A stretch of DNA of 64,000 bases from Sapria himalayana (Eukaryota; Streptophyta; Magnoliopsida; Malpighiales; Rafflesiaceae), in the NCBI GenBank assembly GCA_029783825.1, contig JAREIK010001718.1:3166898-3230897 (forward strand), read 5' to 3'. Under the pieces are notes generated by a model. That model saw nothing but the letters and a program-made list of their open reading frames with translations, ran no database searches and had not been told where the DNA came from. The translations under genes and the position numbers were made by a program. Shown piece by piece: positions 1 to 12,045 of this stretch (positions within the stretch are counted from its first letter, which is position 1; every line of letters starts with the position of its first letter).

Positions 1-1690
1 ACTTGTAGGTCTATCACCACCATATGGGTCACCTCCTCTAGTGTGTGCCCTATGACTTATCATTCACCTACTATCATGGATGACACGACTCACACACTAT
101 AATGAAACTCCTATATTAGACATTAACTCTCAGATTTTTCGATTTTAGTTCTTCTAGAATATACATAATAGATTAATCATATGTACATTCATGCTCTTGG
201 CTTCATGAAGGTCATATTTATAATGATTAAGCTTACCTCAAATTTGAGTTTTTGTAAATAGATTTATACAATGCATAAAGGTTAGAATGATGATCACTTT
301 CTTCTTACCGTACTGTATGAGTATGCTTCGTGGTTTATCTCATGGTTTATCATGGTTGACATGCATAAAACTATGATATAAAGAAAATCCTAAATTTTAG
401 TTTAATAACACATCCATATATATCAATATTCCATAATATAATATTAACCCAAATACCAATCATATAAAAGTACCATATTTATCACACACAAGCATGTAAC
501 CTAACTCTAGATATTAATTTAGTCTAATATTAGAAAAGATTTCATGTGAGATGTGTTAAACGACATCTCATGCAAATTGAGGGTTCCCAATACAAACCAA
601 AGATGAATCTAAGTATCAAAACCCGAACTCAATCAAGTGTTGCCCATGTTTGTCTTGAATTATCCCTAATCAGGGGGTAGAGTCATGCCACCTAGGTTTT
701 GTAGTGAGTAGTGACTCTTGGCTTGAAATCTAATTCCTCTCTCTCTCTTTCTTTTTAATTTTCTTCTAAGTGTCTCTTAAATAACTTGAGGCATCATACA
801 ATACTTTTAGTTGGAAGTCATAGTGTTGGCTAGAGTTCTTGAATTTTGTGTCTCTTTGGATATTATATGGAGTACCAAAGTTGTAGCTATAAGGAGTGTC
901 ATGAATTAGGTAACTCCCTTCTAGAATACAATTTCATGGCATTGGGAAGGAACTTGCCTAAGATAATTTCTCTCTAGAAAAAAAAATATCATGGCACTAA
1001 GAATGATAATGACTGATACATTTATTATCTAAAACCTAAAGTCATGGTGTTTGGAATAACCATGATTTTGGTGATTTCTCTTTGAAACACAAGGTTATGA
1101 CATTGGACAAGGCTTTGGCCATAATAAATGTTCTTTGAAATGAAATGACATGGTAGAAAAGAATATTAACTCAAAACACTTAGTATTTTGGCTCTATAAT
1201 GAATAAGTCTAAATACTAAAATTTACTATGACTAATTATACTTGTGGGGTACTTAACTATCATAATGTTAAAATAAAATCATGTCTATTAAATATTTTAG
1301 AGATAGTGTGGCCGTGACACCAAGTTAATGTTGCTACCATGGATAATATGTTGCATAATGAAAATATTGTGTCAATTCAAGGGTAGAGTCATGACATATG
1401 GGGTTTCTTTGGCTAGTTTTGTAAAGTTGTGGCAAATAAAGGATGTCATAACTACTCAGTATGATAGTAAAAGATAAACTCAAGTCATTACATGATAAAT
1501 TCAATGACTCTTTATCACTTATCTTTCTCCACAAACTTTTACTCCACAAAGTCTATCAATTTTTACCCAAATAGCTATAATTTCACTAACATTCATCAAA
1601 ATCTCTCAAAAGATAAAATTAGTAAAATTGTTACAATAAAAGCATAAATACATGTAGATACACCAATAAATACTCTTTAAACCACCTTAA
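1..1690 (-). mobile_element. Athila-like LTR fragment, minus strand
   Basis: The stretch aligns by eye, in reverse complement, with the LTRs at 57,400-59,903 and 42,942-45,522. Landmarks are the repeated block with gattaagcttacctcaa near 231-250, the promoter-to-minisatellite junction near 700-800, GTCATG-rich 52-bp repeats at about 800-1,150, and the LTR 5' end near 1,670-1,690. The LTR 3' end lies off the window. There is no coding sequence; the short ORF at 1,334-1,549 is accidental. Boundary certainty is about 20 bp. Confidence 0.75.
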
Positions 1691-1723
1691 AAAGTTGGTA
1701 TGCTGAGTGTAGAATGTTTATTA

Positions 1724-2818
1724 TGCCAAATACTAAATAATTCTAATTATTTTGGTAATTATACATGATAAATTTGCATAGAAAAAAGGCTTTAAATAAA
1801 ACTATTTCATAAAAGTATAGTTTTAATGCATTATGATGAATAGTAATAAAATTAGTTAATTTTAAGTGAAATATAAATCTTATTGGATTTGTTTATCTGG
1901 AGGAGAGCAAAATATCATGCAAAGTCATAATATTTCTTATATTACAACTTTGTTATACTTCCATGAGCTTTTATTATATTTTTGGCATCTATTCATTAGT
2001 AGAAGCTCTATATAAATAGTCATGGAAATCTTTATATATCATGAATTTATCATATCATTACATAATCATTTTACTAAGTAATACATTCTTTTCTGCTACA
2101 AAATTTTCTCGAAGTCACTACAAGAATAGCTCATAATATTTATTTATGACTATGATATTAATTTTATGTCACAATAATTAAGTACCTCATCAATACTAAA
2201 ATCTACAACATCTTCCAACACCATGCCTTTCTCATTACAAAGCCACAAATAGTAAAGAATAGTCAAAGCTTTTCCATAGCACCAAGATTTTGGCTATAGA
2301 GAGTTCCAAAGAGTATTAACGTGAGCCATGACTATTTCTAGGCTAATGATTTTTTGTTCTTGAGAAATGACTAAAGCTGTGGCTTTCTTAGTACTTCAAC
2401 TTTGAGTTACATCAGAAAATACATAAGTTGTCATCATTCCCAATGCAATTAGTTTGTGTTATAGAGATAAAATGAATGATCCATGACTATTCCCATTGCT
2501 TCAACTTCATGTTACAAAAATGAAATGCACAATAATAATCTAATTCAAAAAAAAACAAAACCATGACTTATTTTTAGTGCAATGACTTTGTCTTATATTG
2601 ATGAAATACACAAGTCACACATATTTCTCATGCCATAGAAACTAATGTAAGAAAGAGACTAAGATTGTATCTCATTCTTAGTACCACAACTTTTTGTTAT
2701 AAAGAGACAAAGCCAAAGGCATGACACTCCCTAGCACCCTGACTTTCCACTTAAAAATCACACACAACCATTCAAGTATAAAAGTGGACATTATGGAGAG
2801 AAAAAAAGAGGAGTTAGG
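1724..2818 (+). mobile_element. Athila-like LTR, 5' portion, plus strand
   Basis: It begins TGCCAAATACTAAATAATT, matching the LTR start at 6,184 and the minus-strand LTR ends at 38,250 and 45,522. It holds the 52-bp repeat zone at about 2,230-2,760 and stops where the element at 2,819 begins. It lies head-to-head with the minus-strand LTR at 1-1,690. Only roughly the first 1.1 kb of the LTR is present. Confidence 0.72.
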
Positions 2819-3323
2819 TGATTGGTATAAATAAAACTAAGTACCTTGGTGATTATTCATGATGTGTGTGTATTAAAAATAACTCTAAACCGAATAATTT
2901 TACTAAATTATAAAATTTGATGAATTATGAATTTAATTAGTTAAATTGAGTGTTTTTTATGTGAAATAGAGTCTTGATAGATTTTTGATAAGAAGGGAAG
3001 CAAATTGTCATATAATATCATAATATTCCTCGTGTTATGACTTTTCCATACCTCGTTAAGCTATACAAATAGTCATAATAATCTTCATATACTATGACTC
3101 TACAACATCATTGACATAATTATTTCACTATGCAACACATTATTTTTGGCTGTAAAACTTTATTGGAGTTGTAGCCATGCTAGCAAAAAACAATTTTATG
3201 GCTACGACACATTAATTCTAAGTCATAACAACCAAGTACCCTACTGGTGCTTAGAGTCGTGACAAACCTTGAGCATTGTAAATTTCTCTAGAGAAATGAC
3301 CAAAGCTATGACATAATTTCAAT

Positions 3324-3690
3324 GCCATGACTTTGAGTTATAGAGACAAGATGTACAAGTTGTGATTATTCCCTAATACCATGACTTAATATTATAGAGG
3401 AAAAATATGTAGTTGTGACTATTCCCAACACCAAGGCCATCTGATGTAAGAGAGAGATTAAAACCATGACCTATTCCTAGTACCATGACTTTGTGCTCTA
3501 AAGATGAAATGTGCAACCATGACCATTCCCAGCACCATGACTTTATATTCTAGAGATAAAATATGTAGTTACAAATATTTTTAGTACCATGACTTTGTAT
3601 TATAGAGATGAAAGATGTAGCCATGATCATTCCCAACACCATGACATTCTAAAGATTGAAAGAGACCAAAACTATGACTCATTTGTAAAA
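3324..3690 (+). repeat. 52-bp minisatellite array in LTR
   Basis: The core ACCATGAC (or a variant) starts at 3,324, 3,378, 3,430, 3,482, 3,534, 3,586 and 3,638, so five successive intervals are exactly 52 bp. The unit reads roughly caccatgactttgtattct, then agagataaaatatgtag, then ccatgaccattcccag. This is the cleanest copy of a repeat present in nearly every LTR of the window. Confidence 0.92.
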
Positions 3691-3903
3691 AGTTGTGACT
3701 CTAACTTAAATTCACACATAACAATTCGAATATAAAAAGAACAAATGAGAATTTCAAAAGTAGTTTTTCAAAATATGAGAAAAGTGACAAAAGTTAGAGT
3801 TTTGAAAGCAAAATTTTACCCAATCCTAAAGGATATTCATGAACAAAGGGGCGATGCAAGATACTAGCATAAACCCTAAGGGAGAGGGCATGTATTTTGA
3901 GCA

Positions 3904-4172
3904 AGTGTCATACTCATATGATTAACATATCTCAATGTTTAGTTTTAACATATAAGTTTATTTTAGGCATCACTATCATAAAGACTACTATTTTATTCTT
4001 ACCATTACATATGAGTATATTATCATGGTAAATGGTGATAAGTAAGCCATGAAATACTTTCACATGTAATATTAGGAAAGAAGTGATGACCCTTTTAATC
4101 GTGATGTATGTGATGAAATATATGTTAAAACCTAGTATTGAGGTATGTTAATCATGTGAATATGGTACTTAC
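3904..4172. repeat. Large imperfect inverted repeat (fold-back)
   Basis: The arm 3,904-4,016, reverse complemented, aligns over about 110 bp with 4,060-4,172, roughly 70% identical by eye. Shared strings include tatatgttaaaac and gatatgttaatcat. The spacer is about 43 bp. One arm is LTR sequence in minus orientation inserted next to the same segment in plus orientation. Confidence 0.85.
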
Positions 4173-4975
4173 AATGTTTAAAGCATTAATATTTTTATAA
4201 ATCAATTCATTATGTATATCTTTAAAAATTAACAAATAATTGGTGTGGATATTTTATAGAATATTTTTCTAAGAGTTTCACCTTCAGTATATGAGCCATG
4301 TATAATCAAGATAGATGATGATAGGTAAGTTATGATATATAAATAATTAAAGGTGAGTCATAAGGTAGTGACAATCCTACAAGTTCCTTTCTATTATATG
4401 ACTACTACCAAAAAGATGTAAAGAAAAATATATATTAAAGGTGTGAGTATGATACTTATAAAGCTGAAATTATAAATGTTTTAACTACCATATTAGTTTA
4501 CATCTATATAACGAGTGTGGTTGAAAAATAAAAATACACAAAATAAGTTACCATCAAAAGAAGCTGATGAGTTATCTAATAGGTATGGACTTATGAATGA
4601 CTATTGAACATGGATGATTTGTCATTTCAATGGTAAAGTAGCGAGATGACAGCTTTGTGGGGACCATCATTAAAAAAGACACAATAGTCAATATCCAAAC
4701 TATTTAGATAAGTTATCATGTGTATAGAATGCACCAACCATAGAATTAAGAATCTTACATAAAACAATCTTATCCATTCAACGAGAGTAGTAATTGAATG
4801 ATAGTTGATTAAAATGCATACATAACCCCAATGGGATTAATATATACATGAATATCTATTATACTACTTATATGACCCATATAGTTGTGAGGCTAGTTGG
4901 ATTTCCCTAATGGGTGGTCTGAAACTTTACTTAATCCTAAAACTTAGACATTATAATAAAGTCACTCCAATTTTT

Positions 4976-4993
4976 TGTTGTTATTGCCTTAAA
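4976..4993 (+). other. Decayed tRNA-Asp primer-binding site
   Basis: It lies 11 bp after the LTR end. The consensus Athila-type site TGGCGCCGTTGCCGGGGA, complementary to the 3' end of plant tRNA-Asp, aligns at half the positions with TTGCC retained. Most mismatches are C-to-T or G-to-A, the expected result of cytosine methylation and deamination. Confidence 0.65.
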
Positions 4994-5291
4994 TTGTTTA
5001 TTTTGACTAGTTAACTTGAGAATACATAACTATCCTTGAAAAAAGTTGGTTCTAATTTTAGTAGATTGTATATCAATATCTTAATTTTGCATCTCAATTT
5101 GCATTATTTGACTTGCATTAATTTTATATATCTTTCACTTCATTGTTTTTTTTATTTTATTTTTTAGCCATAATCAATAGAGAAAAACTTCTTTGACTAC
5201 TAAACTAACACCTTGAGACCCATGAAGAGTGAAAAACAAAACAAAATAATTTCAGGAGTAGAGATGTACATGCATAACCCAATGTATCAAT

Positions 5292-5519
5292 ATGATGAAG
5301 CCTATTTTCTCACCAAGTAGTGACTTATATCTCATACCTAATGGCGACTTGAATCAATTATATTATCAAAATGTTGTAAGCTATGGATATATGAGATTTG
5401 GGAACCACGAAGAGATCACATTTGATAGTCTATATCCAATCTCTTATGCTTCATTTGAAAATAGAATCACTAGGTTGCTAATGAAGACAAGGAGTTTAAA
5501 TGAAATGGAAGAATTGTAG
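5292..5519 (+). pseudogene. Unrecognised ORF remnant inside the short element
   Basis: This 75-codon reading frame is the only substantial one in the internal region. Visible features are NHEEITFDSLYPISYAS and a charged, leucine-containing C-terminus with LNEMEEL. After the TAG stop the frame continues with similar character (LERRLEDTS) to about 5,560, so a longer ancestral coding sequence is plausible. It resembles none of the gag, protease or pol domains seen elsewhere in the window, and no start signal can be defended. It may be a degenerate gag terminus or captured host sequence; I do not assign a function. Confidence 0.35.
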
Positions 5520-6130
5520 TTGAGATAACTAGAAAGGAGACTTGAAGATACTAGTTTGGGCATGCTTAAATAAAGTGCTACATCAAATCATTATTTTATT
5601 ATAATAATTCTAGTCAATAGTGAGAAAGAGGTCAAGAAAATTGAAAGAGCTATGATAAATCATCTAATCATGGCCAAAATAGAAAAAAAAAAGAAGTAAG
5701 ATTTGTGCACTCAAGATCAAAAATCTATGTGGAAACTACTATTGAGGTGGTCTTTCATATAATATTGTTATTCGACACAAAAAATAGTAGGGAAAAAAGA
5801 AGAAAAATACTCTATGGAAAAATTAGCATGGGGTGTAGGAGTTATAGATGAAACATATACTTTAACAAATGTCTAGTTATGAACATTAAACATACTATTT
5901 TTTGGGAAGAAACCCACATTTTTTTTTGCATGATGATGCTAATTATGTACCCACTCACACATATCCTTTTAAACCCAATAAAATTTAGTTGTTGAATTCA
6001 GACCCCACCATGACTAATTGATATGTTTACAAAAATAAGTAATCCCACTTTCTAGATACAAAACAACACTCAAACCTAATCAAAGTAAATACTTATGAAA
6101 GATATATTGAATGTACACTCTTTTTTATAG

Positions 6131-6183
6131 TGGAGTAATTTCTCAGGGATGAGTAATGACTTTAGTGTGGAGTTTTTATAGTA
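6131..6183 (+). other. Pre-LTR block with polypurine-tract position
   Basis: The sequence ggagtaatttctcagggatg followed by agtaatgactttagtgtgg is the family's conserved GGATGAGCAAT...TTTAGTGTG block, which precedes the 3' LTR in plant Athila/TAT-type elements. The LTR starts at 6,184 immediately after. Confidence 0.7.
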
Positions 6184-7161
6184 TGTCAAATATCAAATAA
6201 AACTAAGTATTTTGGTGATTATTCTTGACGTGTGTATATAAAAAAGAATGTTAAAATAAACAATTTCACTAAATTATAGTTTTGATGGATTATGATGAAT
6301 AATAGTAAAATTATGTTATTTTTGTGTAAAATAGAGACTTGATGAATTATTAAGAAGGAGAGAAGTGAAAAGTCATGTAAAGTTATAATATTTTTTATAT
6401 TTTGACTTTATTATATCTCATTGAGCTATATGATAGTTTTAATATATATTCCTGACCAAAATGTTACACAAATAGTCATGAAAATCTTCATATGTCATGA
6501 TCTACTACCTTGTTGATACATTCATTTTACTATATAACATATTTTTTTAGTTATAGAACTTACTTGGAGTCATAGTCATACTAGCTTGTCATTTTTTATG
6601 GCTATGAAATTAAATATATGTTGTAGCAACTAAATACCCCATTATTACTCAACATCATGAAAAACCTCTAGCACCATGACTTTATCATTACAAAGCTATC
6701 AATTCTAAGATAATAGTCATGATGCTAATCCCAATACCTTGCGTTTTAGATATAAAATGTTCTAGAAAGTAATACTCAAGCCATGACCATTTCCAGGGTT
6801 GCTATAGTCTACTCTAGAGAAATGACCAATGTCATGGCCTATTTCCAACACCATAACTTTGGTTTATAGAGGTGAAATATACAAGTCACGACAATTCTCG
6901 ACACCACAACTTAGTGTTGTAGAGGCAAAATTTTTAGTCAATGCTATTCCCAAAATCATGGCTATCTAATGCAAGAGAGAAATAAAAGCCATGACCCATT
7001 CCCTCAATGCCACAACTTTATATTGAAAAGACAAAATATATAACCATAATTATTCCTAGTGCAATAGCCATCAGATACAAAAAAGAAATCAAAGTCATAA
7101 TATATTCTTAGTGCCATGACTTTATATTCTAGAGATAAAATATGCAACCTCAGCTATTTGA
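6184..7161 (+). repeat. Truncated 3' LTR of the short element
   Basis: It starts TGTCAAATATCAAATAAAAC, the clearest LTR start in the window. It carries 52-bp units at about 6,660-7,150 and is cut at 7,161 by the next LTR copy, so the LTR 3' end and any target duplication are missing. Confidence 0.7.
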
Positions 7162-8165
7162 TGTTCAAATTACCAAATATTCTTGATTATTTTGTTATTT
7201 TTCCATGATATGTAAGTTTGGGAATAAGATATAAATGGATTAATTTCATGACTTTTGAGTTTTTGTGGATTTTGATAAATAGTCATGAAATCAACATGCC
7301 CTATGAGGATTTTGGCTAATTGATAGATTATTGATTATTGAGTAATTTTGGAATCCATTCTTAGTTGAAATTCTATATAATTAAACATGGTAATCTTTGT
7401 ATGTCATGACTTTACCACTTCGATAATACAATCATTCAACCATGTAACAAATTCTTTATGAATATGATATTATTATGGAGTTTCAACCATACTTATCTCA
7501 TAATAATTAAATGACTATGACATTCATTTAATGATATAGTAACTAAGTACCCCTCTGGTTTTAAAAGTGATGACCACTTCCTAACACCATGACTTTATCT
7601 TTAATAAGGCTTTATAGTATAAAGTCAAAACCATGGACTCTTTACAAAATAATGACTTTTGAGCTATAGAAAGTTACAAAAAAAAACTAATCAAATCAAA
7701 GTCATGATAATTATTTACTACCATTACTTTAGACACAAAATGTTAAAAAGAGAAATTACTCAAGTATATTGATTCACCAAGGCCATTATTCTTGACTTCA
7801 AACGGAGGTATAATTGTGATTTTTATATCCTGACTAAATACCAATACTATCTCCTTTTTTTGAATATCATAGCCATATGCTATATGAACGACATCAAGGC
7901 TAATGCCATGACCTATCCAAGCACCATGATCATTTGATACACAAGAGAGACTATTCCTTGTGTCGTGACCATCATACTCTGTCCATATGATGCATATGAG
8001 AGGTGATTCCTTATGGTATAACAATTCTCAATGTCTTAGCCATATGATACACATGAGAGGCCATATAAGGCACATTCATGAAGCCATAAAAATTTCTAGT
8101 GAAGTGGTCATATAAGACACATGAGAGGCCATTCTCAACATTACAGACCTTAGTGTCATGGCAAA
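7162..8165 (+). mobile_element. Athila-like LTR, 5' portion
   Basis: It starts TGTTCAAATTACCAAATATTC and matches the 25,872 and 50,946 LTR copies. The second half (7,880-8,160) holds a variant repeat in which catatgatacacatgagagg recurs. It ends where a pre-LTR block begins. The 93-codon ORF on the other strand is a chance frame through this repeat. Confidence 0.7.
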
Positions 8166-8799
8166 AAGTGAGATTTTTTCTTGAGGAAGAGCAATTATTT
8201 TATTGTGAAATTTTGTTTGGCACATAAAGTAGTGACTTTTTATGATTATTTTCTATTAATTTTATGATGTGATTGTACTGAATCTCAGCCTTAAATGAAA
8301 AGATTACACTAAATTATGATTTTTATGAAATTAAATGAATACAAGTTAAATTAGATCTAAATTTAATATAAATGGCAAACTTGGCGGAAAGCTAATATGT
8401 AAGATAAAATAGGAAAGGAAAGTCATGAAATTTCTAATATCATGGCTTGTTTATATGACCACATGCTTTTTTATAAGTCATGATAATCTTTCTTGGCCAC
8501 AACTCTACAAAAAAGCAATGTCAATCTTTGTATATCATGACTCTGCTACTCAATTGTCACAGTATTTTAATATGAAACATATTCTTCATTGCTATGATAT
8601 TATCTTAGAGTCATGACCATATTAGTTCTAAAATATAAATTCATCCATGACATTATTTTGTTGTTGTAGGAACTAAGTATCAAACTAGTACAAAAAGGCA
8701 TGATATTTTTTAGTATCATGATATATTCATTATAGAGCCAAAATCATACAACTCCAAGTAGTAATCTAAGTATTAAACAAGTTCAAGAGAAGAATATCC
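8166..8799 (+). mobile_element. Pre-LTR block plus start of another LTR
   Basis: Ttcttgaggaagagcaatta and the following tttattgtg match the GGATGAGCAAT...TTTAGTGTG block, then LTR sequence runs from about 8,220. Homology to the first ~570 bp of the LTR continues until the minus-strand LTR takes over near 8,800-8,870. This is the 3' edge of an otherwise lost internal region. Confidence 0.6.
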
Positions 8800-11352
8800 T
8801 CACCGGTGGCCATTCTTGCCATTATGAATTCATGTTTTAGAGGTGAATTGCTATTATGAATTTCTTTGCTGGTGCTCATTAACAAGAGTATCTCATAAAC
8901 TACGATTTGCAAGTATATGGGTAATATAAGTAGTATAATAGATTTTTTAATCTAGATATCAATCCTATAAGGATTATAATACAAATATTTTAAGAAGTGA
9001 CAACCTATTTTTAGTATAATAAATACTCATAATATTAAACATCTTAGGTATGGGGTTTATTTATCTATTTTATGTGATACCATTATTTAGTTCAATATAT
9101 ATATTATGTTGAACATAAAATGAAGGTTTGAGTATTCTGCAATGATATGTTTCTCCAATGATATACAAGATAGTTGTCATCATTGAGACCTTTTCACATG
9201 TGGTCCTCTCATAGTTGTCCCTTTGGTACGTCACCACCAAGATAATAATTTATTCCTATGCAATGGTCATTTATAATCTCATAGCATTTAGGGATCTTCA
9301 TCAACTATCCTTCTTGGTTGCTTCATATGCATAATCTTATTTACCAGCTTTCATTGTCTTAGAGACTAATAATTTATATAGTTTGTATGTATTTATACTT
9401 TTAGCTTCATACGTATCATATTCACAAAATTAATATATGCTTCCTTCGAGTTTTACTAGTAGGATCATATGAGTAAAAAGAACTCACATTGGCTATCATT
9501 ACCTTGTGAGTCACCACACATTCATGCATGTCCCAAGGTTTGCCTATTTTTATCCTCCTTGTTAATGAAATGACTCAACAATAAAGGTGAACTCCTTGAG
9601 ACAAATATTCTATAAAATATCTATCCTAATTGAGAACTAGTCCCTCTAAAATATGTATAATAGATTGACATAGAAAATCATTCATACTTCTAGTTTTGTA
9701 AGTACCATACTCGTGATGATTAACATACCCAAAATTTGGAGGTTGAAGTATAGGTTCATCTTATGCATCACAATCAGAAGGGTTGTCAACACCTTCCTAT
9801 CATAGGTATAAGTGACTCTTATGGTTTTCCTATCACTATCTATTGTAACAATCTCGCACAAACCCACAATTAGTCGAAACTTTAATTCAAATTCTATTTA
9901 ATTATCATCCATCAATATCCATAATATAAAATATAATTAAACTATAATTTCATCAATCATCCAAACTAATTACATGATATAATCTAAATAATATAAATCC
10001 TAGACCATGCTAATTCCATATAAATTCTAGAATTAATTTCTAGAGAAGGGATATGCATACCCCAACTCTGGGTATTGGCATAGTTCATGCACCTTTACTT
10101 ACTTGTGGGATTCCTAGGGAGTAAAAAATTTTCTCTTAAGATTTGTAATTTTATGATATTTTCTTGTTTAATGATAGAGAATGAGGAGAAATGAGAGATT
10201 CCATGAAAATTCTCTAACTTCCACTTTTATACTCAAGCAACATTATTTTTAGGCAGCATTATATTTCAAAGTAGAAAGTCATGAATTTTATATGAAAGTT
10301 GCCACCCTGGCCTTTATCTCTTCGGCTTGAGGTCATGACTCTAGAAAATAGTTGAGACTCTTTTCAACATCTAGGCATCAATCACTCTATAATATAGTCG
10401 AGGTTACTTCACTAGTAGTGACCATAACTTAGGATTAATCTTTCTATAACACAAAGTTGCTACACTATGATATGACCATAATTTAATTCCTTCATTATTT
10501 ATAGTCCATAGATAGCCATGATATTGTGAAGTGGCTATGGGGTGGAGATAACTTCTAACATTATTATATAGCTATGGCATTGTGTGGAGGCCACAACATT
10601 GACCATTTGTCTTTCTTGATATATGTATGTGGCTGTAATGCTAGGAACTAGCTATGATACTTAACACTTAGCTTGTGCATACAAGTCATAGCCATGCCTA
10701 TATTTGAAGACAAGAGTCATGGATTTGGATAAGGTTACACCTGAGTAATGTCCTTTGTAATATTTAGTGACTCAAAAGTCATAGTTTTGAATAAATATCA
10801 TGTCTTTGGCATGAGTGCTAGCGACTATTTAATTTTTTGTAACTCATAAGTCATGACTTTATAAAAGAATCATATCTCTGACTTGAGACTACTAAGCCAT
10901 ATAAAGATAAAGTCATGGTTCTATAAAATTAGCTTTGACCTTGAGCACTAGTAGGATACTTGATTTTTATGATTGAGAATTAATATCATAGCCATTATAA
11001 TATTATAAGCTAGGTATAACTATATGACTCCAAGATAATATCATAGACATTGAGAATGCATCATATAGTGCAAAGATTAAGCTAATGAGATGATAGATCA
11101 TAAAATACAAGTTTCTGTCAACAACCATTTAGATAGAGTTTTGGCCAAAAATGAATATCAAAACTACTAAAGACTTATAAATTTAACTTTTCAACTAAAT
11201 ACCTCCAAAAGCTCATTGATTTCACAATTATTCACTAGACTTCTCCAAAACACCAAAAAATTATGAAATTAAAATATTTTTGCTCTATTTCCACACATAT
11301 ATACATTATTCTCAATCACCAAATTATATTAGAATGTTTAGTAAATTGAACA
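8800..11352 (-). mobile_element. Nearly full-length Athila-like LTR, minus strand
   Basis: Read along the plus strand it runs from the LTR 3' region (gctcattaacaagagtatct, 8,872) through the two internal sub-repeats, the promoter-side junction near 10,100-10,200 and GTCATG-rich repeats (10,280-10,930), to the LTR start, whose reverse complement ends ...TTGAACA at 11,352. The extreme LTR 3' end before about 8,870 is missing or too decayed to recognise. Confidence 0.78.
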
Positions 11353-11400
11353 CTAAATAATCATATGCTCTGGAAAGGAACCTCCTTTGTTGTAATTTAC
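11353..11400 (-). other. Pre-LTR block of a truncated minus-strand element
   Basis: Reverse complemented it reads ...GAGCATATGATTATTTAGTG next to the LTR start, matching the family's pre-LTR block. Only this scrap of the internal region remains before plus-strand LTR sequence resumes. Confidence 0.6.
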
Positions 11401-11840
11401 TTTTGTTCCATGACTTTGTGTTCATGGGGGGAATTATCTTGTTCATGATATTCCTATGCTACCTCAACTTTATGCACTGAAGCGGATTCAAAGTGCACAT
11501 AGAACCAAGACCTCAAACAAAAGTCATTAATCCCAACTTGAAGTATGACACAGTAACTTGATAGAAATCCATTAATATAAAAGGAGGCTTAAATATTTTC
11601 AAAAGGAGAGCCTAAAGATTTGTATTTCAAGGATAATAACATGCCAAATCTAAAAATGCATGAGTTCTAACCCCCAATTAGAAGAAATTCAAGCTGAATA
11701 AAAATAATGATAGATTCAAAATCAAATTTGAGACCTAGATCCTTATGATGACTATCATTGGAAATCCTTGATTCAATTTGATGATATTTCGATCATCTCG
11801 TATAAAATATTTTTTCAATACAAGGTTAATAAGGGATATA

Positions 11841-11842
<2 letters not shown>

Positions 11843-11902
<60 letters not shown>
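11843..11902. repeat. (AT)30 microsatellite
   Basis: Sixty bases of uninterrupted AT dinucleotide. The equivalent point of the LTR at 50,180 reads only ggatatataat, so the tract expanded after insertion. Confidence 0.97.
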
Positions 11903-11905
<3 letters not shown>

Positions 11906-12045
11906 GTGATTATGAATATATAATATTTAGTTGTAGATTGTTGTGTTTTGAAATTAGATGAATGATATGAATGTTAATTAAAAATAGAGATTTAGGATTA
12001 TATACTAAATAGAATTATGTATGTTGGCAATAATAAATAGTGATA

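Larger units (their letters stand above)
2819..4965 (+). repeat. 5' LTR of the short element
   Basis: The start TGATTGGTATAAATAAAAC and the end AAAGTCAC correspond to the family LTR termini, giving about 2.15 kb. Inside are the 52-bp array (3,324-3,690), a fold-back (3,904-4,172) and the rest of the conserved LTR body. The terminal sequence continues directly into the primer-binding site. Confidence 0.72.
2819..7161 (+). mobile_element. Short non-autonomous Athila-like element
   Basis: The order is 5' LTR (2,819-4,965), decayed tRNA-Asp primer site (4,976-4,993), a 1.2-kb internal region, the pre-LTR block (6,131-6,183) and a truncated 3' LTR (6,184-7,161). Gag, protease, RT and integrase are all absent, so the element resembles a LARD-type derivative that would need proteins in trans. 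It lies inside the LTR fragment starting at 1,724. The 3' LTR stops after about 980 bp, where another LTR copy begins. What is seen is the LTR-primer site-LTR order; non-autonomy is inferred from the missing domains. Confidence 0.7.

Noticed and set aside
1334..1549. 71-codon minus-strand ORF
   Set aside because: Lies in the terminal part of a minus-strand LTR; composition-driven, not conserved in other LTR copies.
7743..8024. 93-codon minus-strand ORF
   Set aside because: Antisense frame through the LTR repeat zone; no motif, and the repeat spacing explains its length.
8425..8616. 63-codon plus-strand ORF containing HDSAT and SHDN motifs
   Set aside because: The His-Asp strings are translations of catgac repeats in the LTR, not a protein family.
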